Source: Xylanibacillus composti
GTDB taxonomy: Bacteria; Bacillota; Bacilli; Paenibacillales; K13
DNA length: 38,911 nt
Direction: 5' to 3'
Assembly: GCF_018403685.1 (NCBI RefSeq)
Contig: NZ_BOVK01000069.1
Coordinates: 1 to 38,911 of the forward strand
The position numbers and the translations under genes are program-made. This document shows, piece after piece, positions 1 through 7,946 of this stretch. Numbering within the stretch: the stretch's first letter is position 1; each line of letters begins with the position of its first letter. The notes under the pieces are model-generated. The model did no database searches, was not told where the DNA came from, and saw only the letters and a list, made by a program, of their open reading frames with translations.

Positions 1-1
1 C

Positions 2-973
2 GTGAGCGGCGAGCAGTTGCAGGAAGAGGCCGTGCAGACGAGGCACTTGGCTGCGCAGAGCGTGGACGCAAGCAAGCTGGCGGCGGAATCGGTAGGCGAA
101 GCGCATTTGCAGGCTAATAGCGTGAGCGGCGAGCATCTGCAGAAGGATGCCGTGAAGACAAGGCATCTGGCTCCAGGCAGTGTGAGCGATGAGTCATTGC
201 GAGTACTGTCCGTTGGGCCGGAACATCTAAAGCACCGCTCGGTGCAGCCGCTTCATCTGGCGAAGTCGGCCGTGCTCAGCGAGCATCTCGGCGACGGCGA
301 GATCGAAACGCGCCATCTTCAGCATGCGAGCATTACAGACAGAACGATAGCGGAAGGCGCTATCGGGTTGCGGCATCTGTCTGAAGAAGTTTTGGCCGTG
401 CTGTATCGAAACGCAAGCGATGTGTCGGCGGAATGGCCGGAGGTGACGGACGCCGGCCTTGAATCGGAAGAGGGATCGGCAGTTATTGCTGCAGAGGCAA
501 CCGACGACCAATCCCAAGCTGAAGCACCCGCATTGACATCGCTGGATAGCGATGCGGAGGAGGCAGGCATTCCAACCTCTGCTCAAGCTGCAGGCAGGCT
601 GTCCGACCCGGCCGAATCGGAACCAGCGGCTGCGCAGGTTGAAGAAGCCGGCGAGGCGAATAGAGCAGAGCAAGAAGCTGAAGCTCCGATTGACCCGGCT
701 GTTAAGCCATCTTCGTCAGCGGAAGACAGGCCGCTTCATCAGATGGGGCTAGTCCCTTTTCAAATCAGCAAGACGAACTTGACTGCAGAAGTGGAGGTGT
801 TCTTCAGCAAGCCTTTCCCAAACCTTGAATATGCGATTGTCGCTATGACGAGCAATGCGATCTGCTATGCTTCCGTCATGGAGAAGAAGCACGGATCCGC
901 CATTCTGTCCATTGCCAAATCCAAGCCTTTCGGCGAGCAGACAGGGATTGTGAACTGGATTGCCATGGGATAA
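2..973 (+). CDS. WIAG-tail domain repeat protein, 3' part (start beyond left edge)
   Basis: The reading frame is open at the left edge and enters in the middle of a repeat, so the true start lies outside the window. Residues 1 to about 130 are at least twelve consecutive 10-residue units of the pattern [S/A]V-x-x-x-HL-x-x-x (for example AVKTRHLAPG, SVGPEHLKHR). An Ala/Glu-rich linker follows to about residue 240, then a compact C-terminal domain ending in NWIAMG. Repeats plus a terminal WIA-x-G is the layout of the WIAG-tail proteins known from Paenibacillus, which resemble appendage or tail-fibre-like proteins. Their function is unknown; a surface or spore-surface role is only inference. A strong terminator follows directly. 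Confidence 0.75.
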   Translation: MSGEQLQEEAVQTRHLAAQSVDASKLAAESVGEAHLQANSVSGEHLQKDAVKTRHLAPGSVSDESLRVLSVGPEHLKHRSVQPLHLAKSAVLSEHLGDGEIETRHLQHASITDRTIAEGAIGLRHLSEEVLAVLYRNASDVSAEWPEVTDAGLESEEGSAVIAAEATDDQSQAEAPALTSLDSDAEEAGIPTSAQAAGRLSDPAESEPAAAQVEEAGEANRAEQEAEAPIDPAVKPSSSAEDRPLHQMGLVPFQISKTNLTAEVEVFFSKPFPNLEYAIVAMTSNAICYASVMEKKHGSAILSIAKSKPFGEQTGIVNWIAMG

Positions 974-975
974 TG

Positions 976-1026
976 CAAAAAGAAGCTGCCCGCAAGTGTA
1001 TTCAGAAAACTGGGGCAGCTTCTTTT
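976..1026. terminator. Bidirectional intrinsic terminator
   Basis: AAAAGAAGCTGCC (977-989) pairs with GGCAGCTTCTTTT (1013-1025). T-rich flanks on both strands let it serve the WIAG-tail gene on the plus strand and the convergent lipoprotein gene on the minus strand. Confidence 0.85.
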
Positions 1027-1069
1027 GCAATTGTTAGAGAATGCGCCATGCGCTTCGAAAATCAGTTCG

Positions 1070-1696
1070 CTACAAGATCGTATCCGTCTTCAACTCTCCA
1101 TTTTCCAGCCACTGATAGACAGAGATCGAACCATCCTCGTCAGCCTGATAAGCGCTGTAACCATTCACTTGGCCTTCACTGTCGAACTGGATGAAAATTT
1201 GCAGCGCCACATCCCCCTGCTTGATTCCTTCCAGATCCACGCTGTCCAGTACATCGTCGAAGCTGTAGCCGTCGACAGCGCCAATATCATAGCGCCAGCC
1301 TTCGGCGTTGTCCATGGCCATCGTAATCTCTGCGTAGTCGTCGCCGATAAGCGCGGCGACCTCCTCCTTCGTCATGCCGATAGCCATGTTGGCATCCAGT
1401 TGAGCAACGGTAAAGGGAATCGCAGCTGTCTCAGTGCTGTCGTCTTCTACAGCAGTGTTCCCTTCCTCGGAGTGCTCCTCCGGAAGCGGCTCCGCAACTG
1501 GAGGATCGTTCAATGACGCCCCTTGTCCTTCTGATTGATTTGGATCTACCGGCTGCTCGGTATTAGCGTCTGCTTCTTGCTGCAACGCATTGTCTTCTTC
1601 GCGAAGTTCCTGCTCTCCCTGATTGGTTCCGCTGCACGCCGACAGAATCGACGCTGCGGCGAAAATGGATGCGAGCAACAGTGTCCATTTTTTCAT
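1070..1696 (-). CDS. Lipoprotein with a BamE/SmpA-like C-terminal domain
   Basis: A 208-residue secreted lipoprotein. The N-terminus (MKKWTLLLASIFAAASILSAC) is a lipoprotein signal peptide with lipobox LSAC; the lipidated Cys is residue 21. A Glu/Pro-rich spacer runs to about residue 90. The C-terminal half contains a GMTKEEVAALIG segment, WRYD, and alternating strands, reminiscent of the small BamE/SmpA or PepSY-like folds found in many Gram-positive lipoproteins; this assignment is tentative. The start is supported by a GGAGG site about ten bases upstream. It is transcribed divergently from the sugar dehydrogenase gene. No specific function can be given. Confidence 0.8.
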   Translation of the reverse strand: MKKWTLLLASIFAAASILSACSGTNQGEQELREEDNALQQEADANTEQPVDPNQSEGQGASLNDPPVAEPLPEEHSEEGNTAVEDDSTETAAIPFTVAQLDANMAIGMTKEEVAALIGDDYAEITMAMDNAEGWRYDIGAVDGYSFDDVLDSVDLEGIKQGDVALQIFIQFDSEGQVNGYSAYQADEDGSISVYQWLENGELKTDTIL

Positions 1697-1810
1697 TTTG
1701 ATCCTGCACCTCCATTCATATCAAACCGAGTTTCAGACGGTGTAATCTCTATACGTATCAAGGTCGCAAAAAGTTGCCGAACTCGTCCGATATGTGGGAT
1801 GAGGGTCCGC

Positions 1811-1839
1811 TTCATGTACGGGAAAAGTGTTGGTATACT
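1811..1839 (+). promoter_or_regulatory. Candidate sigma-A promoter of the sugar dehydrogenase gene
   Basis: TTCATG (1811-1816), a 17-bp spacer, then TATACT (1834-1839), about 40 bp before the start codon. The -35 is weak, so this is a candidate only. Confidence 0.35.
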
Positions 1840-1877
1840 AGGATCACACAGACCGAAATGAAAACAGGAGGAGTGTC

Positions 1878-2975
1878 ATGAGGAAGGAGCGGATTTCCAT
1901 GCAGATGATCTTATTGGCGATGATGGTGGTATTGGCAAGCTGCGTCGGACAAGAACAGCCTTCACCTACGAATTCGGTGTCAGAAGAACCCGTGCAGGAA
2001 GTAGAAGGCTATCGGGTATTGGCGGATCACCTTCGCGTGCCATGGGCGATTGCCGTTGCGGGTGAGACGTTCTATGTAACCGAACGGCCCGGCTCTATCG
2101 TGCGCATCACGCCTGAAGCGCAAGAGAGGCAGGAGGTGCGGCTCGCCAAGCCTGTTGCGGCTCGGGGGGAAGGAGGATTGCTCGGCTTCGTCTTGGCGCC
2201 GAACTTTGAGGAGAGCCGGACAGCCTATGCCTACCATACTTATGAAGCGGATGGAGGCGTATACAACCGGATTGTGCTTCTCAGGGAGGATGACGGGGAA
2301 TGGAAGGAGGTTCGTGCACTGCTCGAGGGCATACCGGGTTCCTTTGTACACAATGGCGGCAGGTTAGCGATCGGGCCTGACCGGCACTTGTATGCTGCGA
2401 CCGGAGATTTCAACGAAGCCGAAGAAGCACAACATGTGGAGAGCCTCGGGGGCAAAATTTTGCGCATGACACTGGAAGGCGAAGTCCCCGACGACAATCC
2501 ATTCCCCGGCTCCTATGTATACTCATACGGACATCGGAATCCTCAGGGCTTGGCTTGGGACAGCAACGGGCAGATGTACAGCTCGGAGCACGGGCCATCG
2601 GGGTCCCCCGGCGGCCATGATGAAATCAACCGCATTGAGGCTGGGGGGAATTACGGATGGCCGCTCTTCATCGGCGACGACACGGAGTCCGGGTTCATTG
2701 CTCCGTTGTATCATACCGGGCCGACCGCAATAGCTCCTTCCGGCACAGCTGCACACGAACAACAGTTGTACGTAGCAGCTTTAAGGGGGGAAGCGCTGTA
2801 CCGTTATGACCTGGCAGCTGGCGAACTTGAACCTGTATGGCAAGGAGAAGGGCGCATCCGCGACGTGCTCGTTTATGAGGGCCGTATATTCGTCATAACG
2901 AATAATACGGACGGCCGCGGCCAAGCCGGAGATACCGATGACCGCCTGCTGGAGCTGAACCTGGAGGACAATTAG
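1878..2975 (+). CDS. PQQ-dependent sugar dehydrogenase family lipoprotein (soluble aldose dehydrogenase type)
   Basis: A 365-residue beta-propeller protein of the soluble glucose/sorbosone dehydrogenase family. It has a lipoprotein signal with lipobox LASC, so it is expected on the outer face of the membrane. Family landmarks are HNGGRLAIGPDRHLYAATGD around residues 158-177, YGHRNPQGLAW, EHGPSG followed by DEIN, and GNYGWP. Characterised relatives oxidise aldoses with PQQ, but many Gram-positive members have no shown PQQ dependence, and no PQQ biosynthesis genes are in the window, so substrate and cofactor are open. AGGAGG lies eight bases before the ATG. It is divergent from the upstream lipoprotein gene and followed by the PP2C gene after 57 bp. 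Confidence 0.85.
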   Translation: MRKERISMQMILLAMMVVLASCVGQEQPSPTNSVSEEPVQEVEGYRVLADHLRVPWAIAVAGETFYVTERPGSIVRITPEAQERQEVRLAKPVAARGEGGLLGFVLAPNFEESRTAYAYHTYEADGGVYNRIVLLREDDGEWKEVRALLEGIPGSFVHNGGRLAIGPDRHLYAATGDFNEAEEAQHVESLGGKILRMTLEGEVPDDNPFPGSYVYSYGHRNPQGLAWDSNGQMYSSEHGPSGSPGGHDEINRIEAGGNYGWPLFIGDDTESGFIAPLYHTGPTAIAPSGTAAHEQQLYVAALRGEALYRYDLAAGELEPVWQGEGRIRDVLVYEGRIFVITNNTDGRGQAGDTDDRLLELNLEDN

Positions 2976-3032
2976 CAGAGACGCAAGTCGGCAGATGCGG
3001 CAATAGCAACCTCACAGAGGAGTGGAGAATCG

Positions 3033-3908
3033 ATGAACATAACAGCTGTATCCATGCAGGGCAGCAGCGATTGCAACGAAGACGCGATTATCCGCAATGA
3101 CGGCCTGGGCCTGTACGGAGTAGTTGATGGAGCTACCTCGCTCGTGCCTTACCGAAGCGAGAATGGCGACACTGGAGGCAAGCTGGCTTCCACGCTCATC
3201 GCCGACTTTCTAAATACTCAGAAGGAGCTTTCGGTGAGTGGAGCAACGGTCGGCCCGGAAGCGCTGATGGAACTGCTGAGTGAAGCCAACCGAAGGCTTG
3301 CCCGGCAGATGGAGCTTTGTGGAATCGAGAGCGCAAGGAAAGAACAGCTGTGGACAGCCTGTGCGGTTGTCGTGCGGGTTGGCGAGCGGTTCATCGACTT
3401 TGCCCATGCAGGTGACTGCATGCTGATCGTCACGTACCGGGACGGCACCATTCGAGTGGTGACCCATGACCAGCTCGCCTCGGTCGATGAGCGAAGCATG
3501 CAATGGTGGGTGAAGGGCATGGAGGAGGGGCTCGCCAATCGGGAGGAGCTGCGGGATTTCGTTAAGCCGCGGATCATGGAAGGACGCAAGCTGGCGAATC
3601 GTCCCGGCGGCTATGCGGTGCTGAATGGCGACCCGGCGTTCGTTGACTACGCGGAATTCGGGCGCCTGAGCCGGACAAATGTGGAATCTTTGCTTCTTAT
3701 AAGCGACGGTCTGTATATTCCGAAGCCGCTGGACGCCTCGCCCGCAGATGGCGCGTTGGAAGTGGCTGAATCCGTTCGGGACAAGGGGCTGGAGCGTTAT
3801 CTGGAATGGTTGATAGCCCTCGAAGAGAGCGATCCCGATTGCTTGCGCATGCCCCGCTTTAAGAAATCGGACGACAAGACTGCCGTTCTTGTGCAGTTCA
3901 ACAGCTAG
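3033..3908 (+). CDS. PP2C-family serine/threonine protein phosphatase
   Basis: A 291-residue cytoplasmic protein with the metal-binding skeleton of PP2C phosphatases: NEDA near residue 15, GVVDGATS (equivalent of the DGxGG motif) near residue 30, FAHAGDCMLIV (GD motif) near residue 125, LLISDGLY near residue 225, and SDDKTAVLV at the C-terminus (equivalent of the final D-N/D-x-T). It is a small diverged version; the family uses two Mn/Mg ions to dephosphorylate Ser/Thr. No kinase is adjacent, so the substrate is unknown. A GAGGAGTGGAG site precedes the ATG. It may be co-transcribed with the sugar dehydrogenase gene, since no terminator is visible in the 57-bp gap. Confidence 0.8.
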   Translation: MNITAVSMQGSSDCNEDAIIRNDGLGLYGVVDGATSLVPYRSENGDTGGKLASTLIADFLNTQKELSVSGATVGPEALMELLSEANRRLARQMELCGIESARKEQLWTACAVVVRVGERFIDFAHAGDCMLIVTYRDGTIRVVTHDQLASVDERSMQWWVKGMEEGLANREELRDFVKPRIMEGRKLANRPGGYAVLNGDPAFVDYAEFGRLSRTNVESLLLISDGLYIPKPLDASPADGALEVAESVRDKGLERYLEWLIALEESDPDCLRMPRFKKSDDKTAVLVQFNS

Positions 3909-3929
3909 TTCAACGAAGGGGACTGGTGA

Positions 3930-3958
3930 TTGACGAAGGCATCCGGGCATCATACAAT
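3930..3958 (+). promoter_or_regulatory. Sigma-A type promoter of the methyltransferase gene
   Basis: TTGACG (3930-3935), a 17-bp spacer, then TACAAT (3953-3958). This is one of the best promoter matches in the window and would give a leader of about 140 nt before the methyltransferase gene. Confidence 0.6.
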
Positions 3959-4102
3959 GGAAGATGAATCCAATTGAAAGTGAGTGAATGGAATGATTGT
4001 AGGAACAGATACCACCAAACATAGCATGAAGCGAGGCACGGAAAGGTAAGGAATTCACACGCCTTCCGTGTGTTCGATCCTATAATCACGGAGGGATATG
4101 CA

Positions 4103-4873
4103 TTGACTGATCAGCGATATGATCAAGGAATCGCCTACGATGGCCGGTATTATGAGGAAGTGGGCGACTTCTTGCGGGAAAACTATTTGGAGTACGGATT
4201 TACGCATGGCACGGTGCAGGAGGTCGATTACTTGGTGGCGCGGCTGGCATTGCAGCCGGGACAGCGACTGCTGGATATTGGCTGCGGACCCGGAAGACAT
4301 AGTCTGGAACTGGCTCGGCGCGGCATTCATACAGTTGGCGTAGATATTTCGTCGGGATTCATCGCCTTTGCGCAGCAAGCAGCCGCTGGTGAAAACTTGC
4401 CCGCTAAGTTTCACACTGCAGATGCCAGGGAGCTTGCCTTCCTGCAGGAATTCGATGCGGCCATTTGCTTGTGCGAGGGAGCGTTCGGATTAGCTGGCAG
4501 CGAGGCCAATCATCGCAAGGTGCTGCAGGGAGTATATGCGGCATTGAAGCCCGGCTCGCCTTTCGTCCTGACAGCGATTCATTCGCTCCATTTGGCGCGG
4601 CAGCTGACGGATGAGAGCGAATTTGATCCGTACACAAGCACGGTTATACATCGCGAGACTATAACGAGCCCGGAAGGAGAAAGCCGGGAGGCTGCTCTTT
4701 ATACGACGGCTTTTACTTATCGTGAGCTTAAGCTGCTTCTTGAGGGAGAAGGGTTTGTAATCGATGCAGGGTACGGCTGCACTGCTGGACAGTTCCGTTC
4801 AGAGCCGCTCCAGGCATCAAGTATGGAAATCATGATGATTGCACGCAAAGCCGGAAAGCCCGGCGCAAGGTAA
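4103..4873 (+). CDS. Class I SAM-dependent methyltransferase
   Basis: About 256 residues. The SAM-binding motif I is LLDIGCGPGRHSLELARRG, followed by VGVDIS (acidic end of strand 2), TADARELAF and FDAAICLCEGAFG (motif III/IV region). The last 90 residues resemble the lid region of small-molecule methyltransferases. Substrate is unknown. The start is taken as TTG at 4103 because GGAGGG (4090-4095) lies seven bases upstream; an in-frame GTG at 4070 has no ribosome site. It is a single-gene unit with its own promoter and a terminator. Confidence 0.85.
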   Translation: MTDQRYDQGIAYDGRYYEEVGDFLRENYLEYGFTHGTVQEVDYLVARLALQPGQRLLDIGCGPGRHSLELARRGIHTVGVDISSGFIAFAQQAAAGENLPAKFHTADARELAFLQEFDAAICLCEGAFGLAGSEANHRKVLQGVYAALKPGSPFVLTAIHSLHLARQLTDESEFDPYTSTVIHRETITSPEGESREAALYTTAFTYRELKLLLEGEGFVIDAGYGCTAGQFRSEPLQASSMEIMMIARKAGKPGAR

Positions 4874-4895
4874 TCGCAAGTATGAATGACTGATG

Positions 4896-4967
4896 AAAGG
4901 CTCCTCTGCGTACGCAGTTGAACAAGCGGAACAATAGCTTGTACCTCTGACGCGGGGGAGCCTTTTC
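4896..4967 (+). terminator. Intrinsic terminator after the methyltransferase gene
   Basis: AAAGGCTCC (4896-4904) pairs with GGAGCCTTTT (4957-4966), with a long loop that may form further pairs, and a T-rich tail. Confidence 0.65.
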
Positions 4968-5091
4968 TGTGAACGGGCTATACATAGTAAGGGCTCATCA
5001 AAAAATTCACAGGTGTGCAGGGAATCGGCAGACCATCGCGAATTAGACAATAGAAAGCGCATACATAATAAGAGCGAGAGGGTGAAGGACA

Positions 5092-5409
5092 TTGTACTTG
5101 TTTCAATATTTGAATTTGCAAGCAGGCGCTTTGTGCAAAATCACGTCTCCTGCAAGCAAATTCGAAGGCCAAATTGTGGAGTACGAGCGGATCGAATATT
5201 ATATGCAGAAGCCTTACTTCATCTTCCGAAGCATAGACCAAAAGCGCGTCATCCTGGATAGCGATGCCGGATTCTGCGTCTTGCCGTACAGGGGCAGTCT
5301 GGAATTTTTGATCGGACTGGCTCTGCAGACGAAGGACCGGGAATGGTTCAATGAATTGGTATACCGCTGGAAGCACGAAGCGGAGGTTTCCAATGAGACC
5401 AGCTGCTGA
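5092..5409 (+). CDS. Small protein, possible IDEAL-domain protein
   Basis: A 105-residue cytoplasmic protein beginning with TTG, preceded by GAGAGGGTGAAGG, a good ribosome site. The N-terminal 65 residues form a small beta-rich segment (ITSPASKFEGQIVEYERI, YFIFRSIDQKRVILD). The C-terminal LIGLALQTKDREWFNELV resembles the IDEAL domain pattern (L-I-x-x-A-L...D...F..L) seen in small Bacillus and Paenibacillus proteins. The match is by eye only. Function unknown. It stands alone between two terminators. Confidence 0.55.
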   Translation: MYLFQYLNLQAGALCKITSPASKFEGQIVEYERIEYYMQKPYFIFRSIDQKRVILDSDAGFCVLPYRGSLEFLIGLALQTKDREWFNELVYRWKHEAEVSNETSC

Positions 5410-5506
5410 TTCCATGAGCAAGCAGAGGATGTCCGGAAGGGCAGAAAGGAAAGGGGAGATTCAGACCATCAGCTCCTTCCCAACCAGATAGACCTGATCC
5501 ATTCGC

Positions 5507-5544
5507 AGGGGGACCTTAGCCTGTAAGACGCGAGGGTCCCCTTG
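5507..5544. terminator. Stem-loop between convergent genes
   Basis: AGGGGGACC (from 5507) pairs with GGGTCCCCTT (5534-5543); it separates the plus-strand small gene from the minus-strand azoreductase gene. Confidence 0.6.
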
Positions 5545-5554
5545 TTACGGCTGG

Positions 5555-6214
5555 CTACTCAACCGGAACGGTCTGCAAGGCGAACGACTTCGCCATTTCT
5601 GCCGCGCGGGCGATAGCCTTCTCTTTGATTTGCTCAGCCTGGCCAGGCATCTGTGCCATGCCCTCCACGAACAAGGAAGTCACTTCCGTAACCCCGACGA
5701 ATGCGAGCAAAGCCCGCAGGTACCGGTCACCGAACTCCATCTCCTTGGCTGGCCCTTCGGAATAGATGCCCCCCCGTGCTTGAATGTGCAGGGCTTTGCG
5801 GTTGTGCAGCAGGCCGACAGGTCCCTCTGCGGTATAGCGGAACGTCTTGCCCGCAATGCAGATGTTGTCCATATATACCTTCAGCTTGGGAGGGAAACTG
5901 AAGTTCCACATAGGGGTAACGAAGACGTATTTGTCCGCGGCGATAAACTGATCAGTCAATTCGTTGATACGCGCTACCTTGCTTTTCTCATCGGGGGACA
6001 GGTCATCGAAGGCTTGTCCTTGCTGGAGCTTCCCCCAGCCACTGAATACATCGGTGTCGATGAACGGGATATCTGCTTGATACAAATCCAACACTTCAAT
6101 CTCGTCCTCCGGCGCTGCCTGACGATAGGCGGACAAGAAGGCTTGACCGACAGTCAGACCATAGGATTCCTCTGCCGGTTTGGGATTTACAGTGACATAC
6201 AATAGTTTTGCCAC
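5555..6214 (-). CDS. azoR: FMN-dependent NADH-azoreductase / quinone reductase
   Basis: About 219 residues, the normal length of AzoR. It has the flavodoxin-like fold start [20 protein letters not shown], the FMN-binding [20 protein letters not shown] motif, and QARGG near residue 150. The family reduces quinones and azo compounds in two-electron steps with NADH, protecting against electrophiles. An ATG exists at 6223, but the GAGAGG site (complement of 6224-6229) abuts it; the GTG at 6214 is nine bases away and is the more likely start. The 51-residue gene upstream is on the same strand about 45 bp away and may be co-transcribed. Confidence 0.9.
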   Translation of the reverse strand: MAKLLYVTVNPKPAEESYGLTVGQAFLSAYRQAAPEDEIEVLDLYQADIPFIDTDVFSGWGKLQQGQAFDDLSPDEKSKVARINELTDQFIAADKYVFVTPMWNFSFPPKLKVYMDNICIAGKTFRYTAEGPVGLLHNRKALHIQARGGIYSEGPAKEMEFGDRYLRALLAFVGVTEVTSLFVEGMAQMPGQAEQIKEKAIARAAEMAKSFALQTVPVE

Positions 6215-6259
6215 ACTAACCATCCTCTCGATCCAATCGTTTTGATTGCTTGCAGCGGC

Positions 6260-6415
6260 CTAGCTCTCCCCTTCTTTTTCTTCTGGAAAAATATCCATGC
6301 CATACGTGAAGGAAAACGCGGTCGGGTCAACAGGGCTTTCGCTCTCGACTTGGCGCAAGGGCTCGTCTGGCTGCTTAACATCCTGCAATGGAATATCTAC
6401 ACCGTACACAAACAT
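6260..6415 (-). CDS. Small acidic protein of unknown function (51 residues)
   Basis: A short ORF with a strong ribosome site, GGGAGGG, eight bases before the ATG at 6415, which supports real translation. The protein contains two related segments, VYGVDIPLQD near the start and TYGMDIFPEE near the end, around a polar middle, with no signal peptide or membrane segment. I do not recognise the family. It lies on the same strand as azoR with no terminator between them, so an operon is likely. Confidence 0.5.
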   Translation of the reverse strand: MFVYGVDIPLQDVKQPDEPLRQVESESPVDPTAFSFTYGMDIFPEEKEGES

Positions 6416-6537
6416 TTGCTTTTCCCTCCCTAACTGATGACTTCCCAAGCACGCGAATAGAATGCCCGCGGTTGTTCCCCCTCATGCAGACGGTGACGAT
6501 ATTTGTCAGAATGAAGCCGAAAAGAAAGAATCGCCTC

Positions 6538-6566
6538 TTGCCATTCCCATAATTGCCCTCTATAAT
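6538..6566 (+). promoter_or_regulatory. Sigma-A promoter of the LacI-type regulator gene
   Basis: TTGCCA (6538-6543), a 17-bp spacer and a perfect TATAAT (6561-6566). The palindromic operator at 6572 begins five bases after the -10, over the expected transcription start. Confidence 0.7.
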
Positions 6567-6571
6567 AAATT

Positions 6572-6585
6572 TGAAAAGCTTTTCA
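6572..6585. promoter_or_regulatory. Operator copy 1, TGAAAAGCTTTTCA (autoregulation)
   Basis: A perfect 14-bp palindrome at the start site of the LacI-family gene. The same 14 bases recur twice before the binding-protein gene, which points to binding of this regulator at both promoters. The centre is GC rather than the CG usual in LacI-family and CcpA sites. Confidence 0.7.
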
Positions 6586-6651
6586 GAATCCGCTTGCAAG
6601 AACCGATCATGAAGCAGCATGAGTCAGGATGCAGCAGGAAAGGAAATCGCA

Positions 6652-7659
6652 ATGAAACCGACAATCCGAGATGTCGCCAATATGGCTGGTGTGTCCATCA
6701 GCACGGTTTCCCGTGTGATGAACGCGCCGCAGACCGTCGTGGAGAGCAAGCGCTTGCGCGTGCTGGAAGCAATCGAGAAGTTGAAGTATCAGCCCAACGG
6801 CTTTGCCCGCGGCTTGATCTACAAGAAGTCCAATACGATCGGTGTGATGATCCCTGATATTGAAAGCATGTATTATGCGGGGCTCATTCGGGGGATGCAG
6901 GACGCCGCCGTTCAACTGAATTGCAGCTTGATGTTCTGCAATACTGACAGGGACAAAGATCGGCTATTATCGTATATTGAAAATTTTTATGAGAAGCAGG
7001 TCGATGGCATTATATTTGCAAGCGACGCCCTGCATCCGGCTTATTACGAAAAAATGACCCGCTTTCATTTTCCGTTCGTGCTGGCCTCCACGCATTCTCT
7101 CGATTACGACATTCCTTCCGTGGACATCGATGATGAAAGCGCGGCATACGCGGCAGTCGATTACCTGGCCAGGGAGGGGCACCGGCAAATCGGCATGATC
7201 AGTTTCCCTTTCGGTGCGATGATCTCCGGCCAGCCCCGCTATGATGGCTTCGTCCGGGCGTTGCGCGACCATGGACTGGAAGCTTGCGCCGCCCATGTTG
7301 AATTTGCCGAGCATCGGTATGAGCATGCCTACCAGGCTTCCCGGCGGCTGCTGGAGAAGGCGCCGAACCTGACAGCGGTATTTGCCGCATCCGATGAGTT
7401 TGCCATGGGGGCGATCACGGCCATTCAAGACGGCGGACGGTCCGTACCGGACGATGTATCCGTTATCGGCTTTGACAATATCCGCATGGCGGACATGTAC
7501 ATTCCAAAGCTGTCCACTGTAGCGCAGCCCGTATATGAAATCGGCATTAGGGCCATTCAGAAGCTGCATGAACTGATAACGGACGGCTCTGTCAAGCAGT
7601 TGAGAGAGAAGCTGCCGCACAAGCTGATCATTCGGGATTCGTCTAAGCCGCTTCGCTGA
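6652..7659 (+). CDS. LacI/GalR-family transcriptional regulator of the alpha-glucoside cluster
   Basis: About 335 residues, full length. The N-terminal helix-turn-helix is TIRDVANMAGVSISTVSRVMN, followed by the hinge KLKYQPNGFARGL; the rest is a periplasmic-binding-like sensor domain (NTIGVMIPDIES, SVDIDDESAAYAAVDYL, AVFAASDEFAMGA, VIGFDNIRMADMY). The start at 6652 is chosen for GGAAAGGAAA upstream; an ATG at 6619 has no clear site. It should repress the downstream transport operon and itself through the three shared palindromes, released by an alpha-glucoside or derived sugar. Its position is equivalent to aglR of rhizobial agl clusters. Confidence 0.9.
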   Translation: MKPTIRDVANMAGVSISTVSRVMNAPQTVVESKRLRVLEAIEKLKYQPNGFARGLIYKKSNTIGVMIPDIESMYYAGLIRGMQDAAVQLNCSLMFCNTDRDKDRLLSYIENFYEKQVDGIIFASDALHPAYYEKMTRFHFPFVLASTHSLDYDIPSVDIDDESAAYAAVDYLAREGHRQIGMISFPFGAMISGQPRYDGFVRALRDHGLEACAAHVEFAEHRYEHAYQASRRLLEKAPNLTAVFAASDEFAMGAITAIQDGGRSVPDDVSVIGFDNIRMADMYIPKLSTVAQPVYEIGIRAIQKLHELITDGSVKQLREKLPHKLIIRDSSKPLR

Positions 7660-7743
7660 CAGCGGCTGTCGTGAGTCGGAGTGGGGGAACGCTCCTCAGC
7701 AGCGAAGTGGATGGGCCGGTGCCGCTTTCGTCTTATGCGATGA

Positions 7744-7757
7744 TGAAAAGCTTTTCA
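7744..7757. promoter_or_regulatory. Operator copy 2, TGAAAAGCTTTTCA
   Basis: Identical to the site at the regulator promoter. Its centre is 36 bp from that of copy 3, so two regulator dimers could sit close together or cooperate. Confidence 0.7.
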
Positions 7758-7779
7758 GAGACATTTTTCACACATGAAT

Positions 7780-7793
7780 TGAAAAGCTTTTCA
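7780..7793. promoter_or_regulatory. Operator copy 3, TGAAAAGCTTTTCA, over the agl promoter
   Basis: Third identical palindrome, followed directly by a TATAGT hexamer (7795-7800) that can act as the -10 of the transport operon. Bound repressor would cover the spacer. No good -35 hexamer is visible. The leader to the ATG is about 140 nt, and nothing else is recognised in 7660-7946. Confidence 0.7.
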
Positions 7794-7946
7794 GTATAGT
7801 AAAGGAAAAGACTGCAAATTCTTTTGAAAGGAGGTGGTGAACGGAACCAAGCTGTCAAGGTGCGACTGCTTGATTGAAGATCTGAAGCCATCGAGAAACA
7901 TAGGTAAAAACAAGCACATGAATTCGTAAACAAGGGGTTGATTTGG

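Noticed and set aside
3993-4049. 18-codon leader peptide before the methyltransferase gene
   Set aside because: ATG to TAA is open downstream of the promoter, but the ribosome site is poor and the peptide has no attenuator-like residue run.
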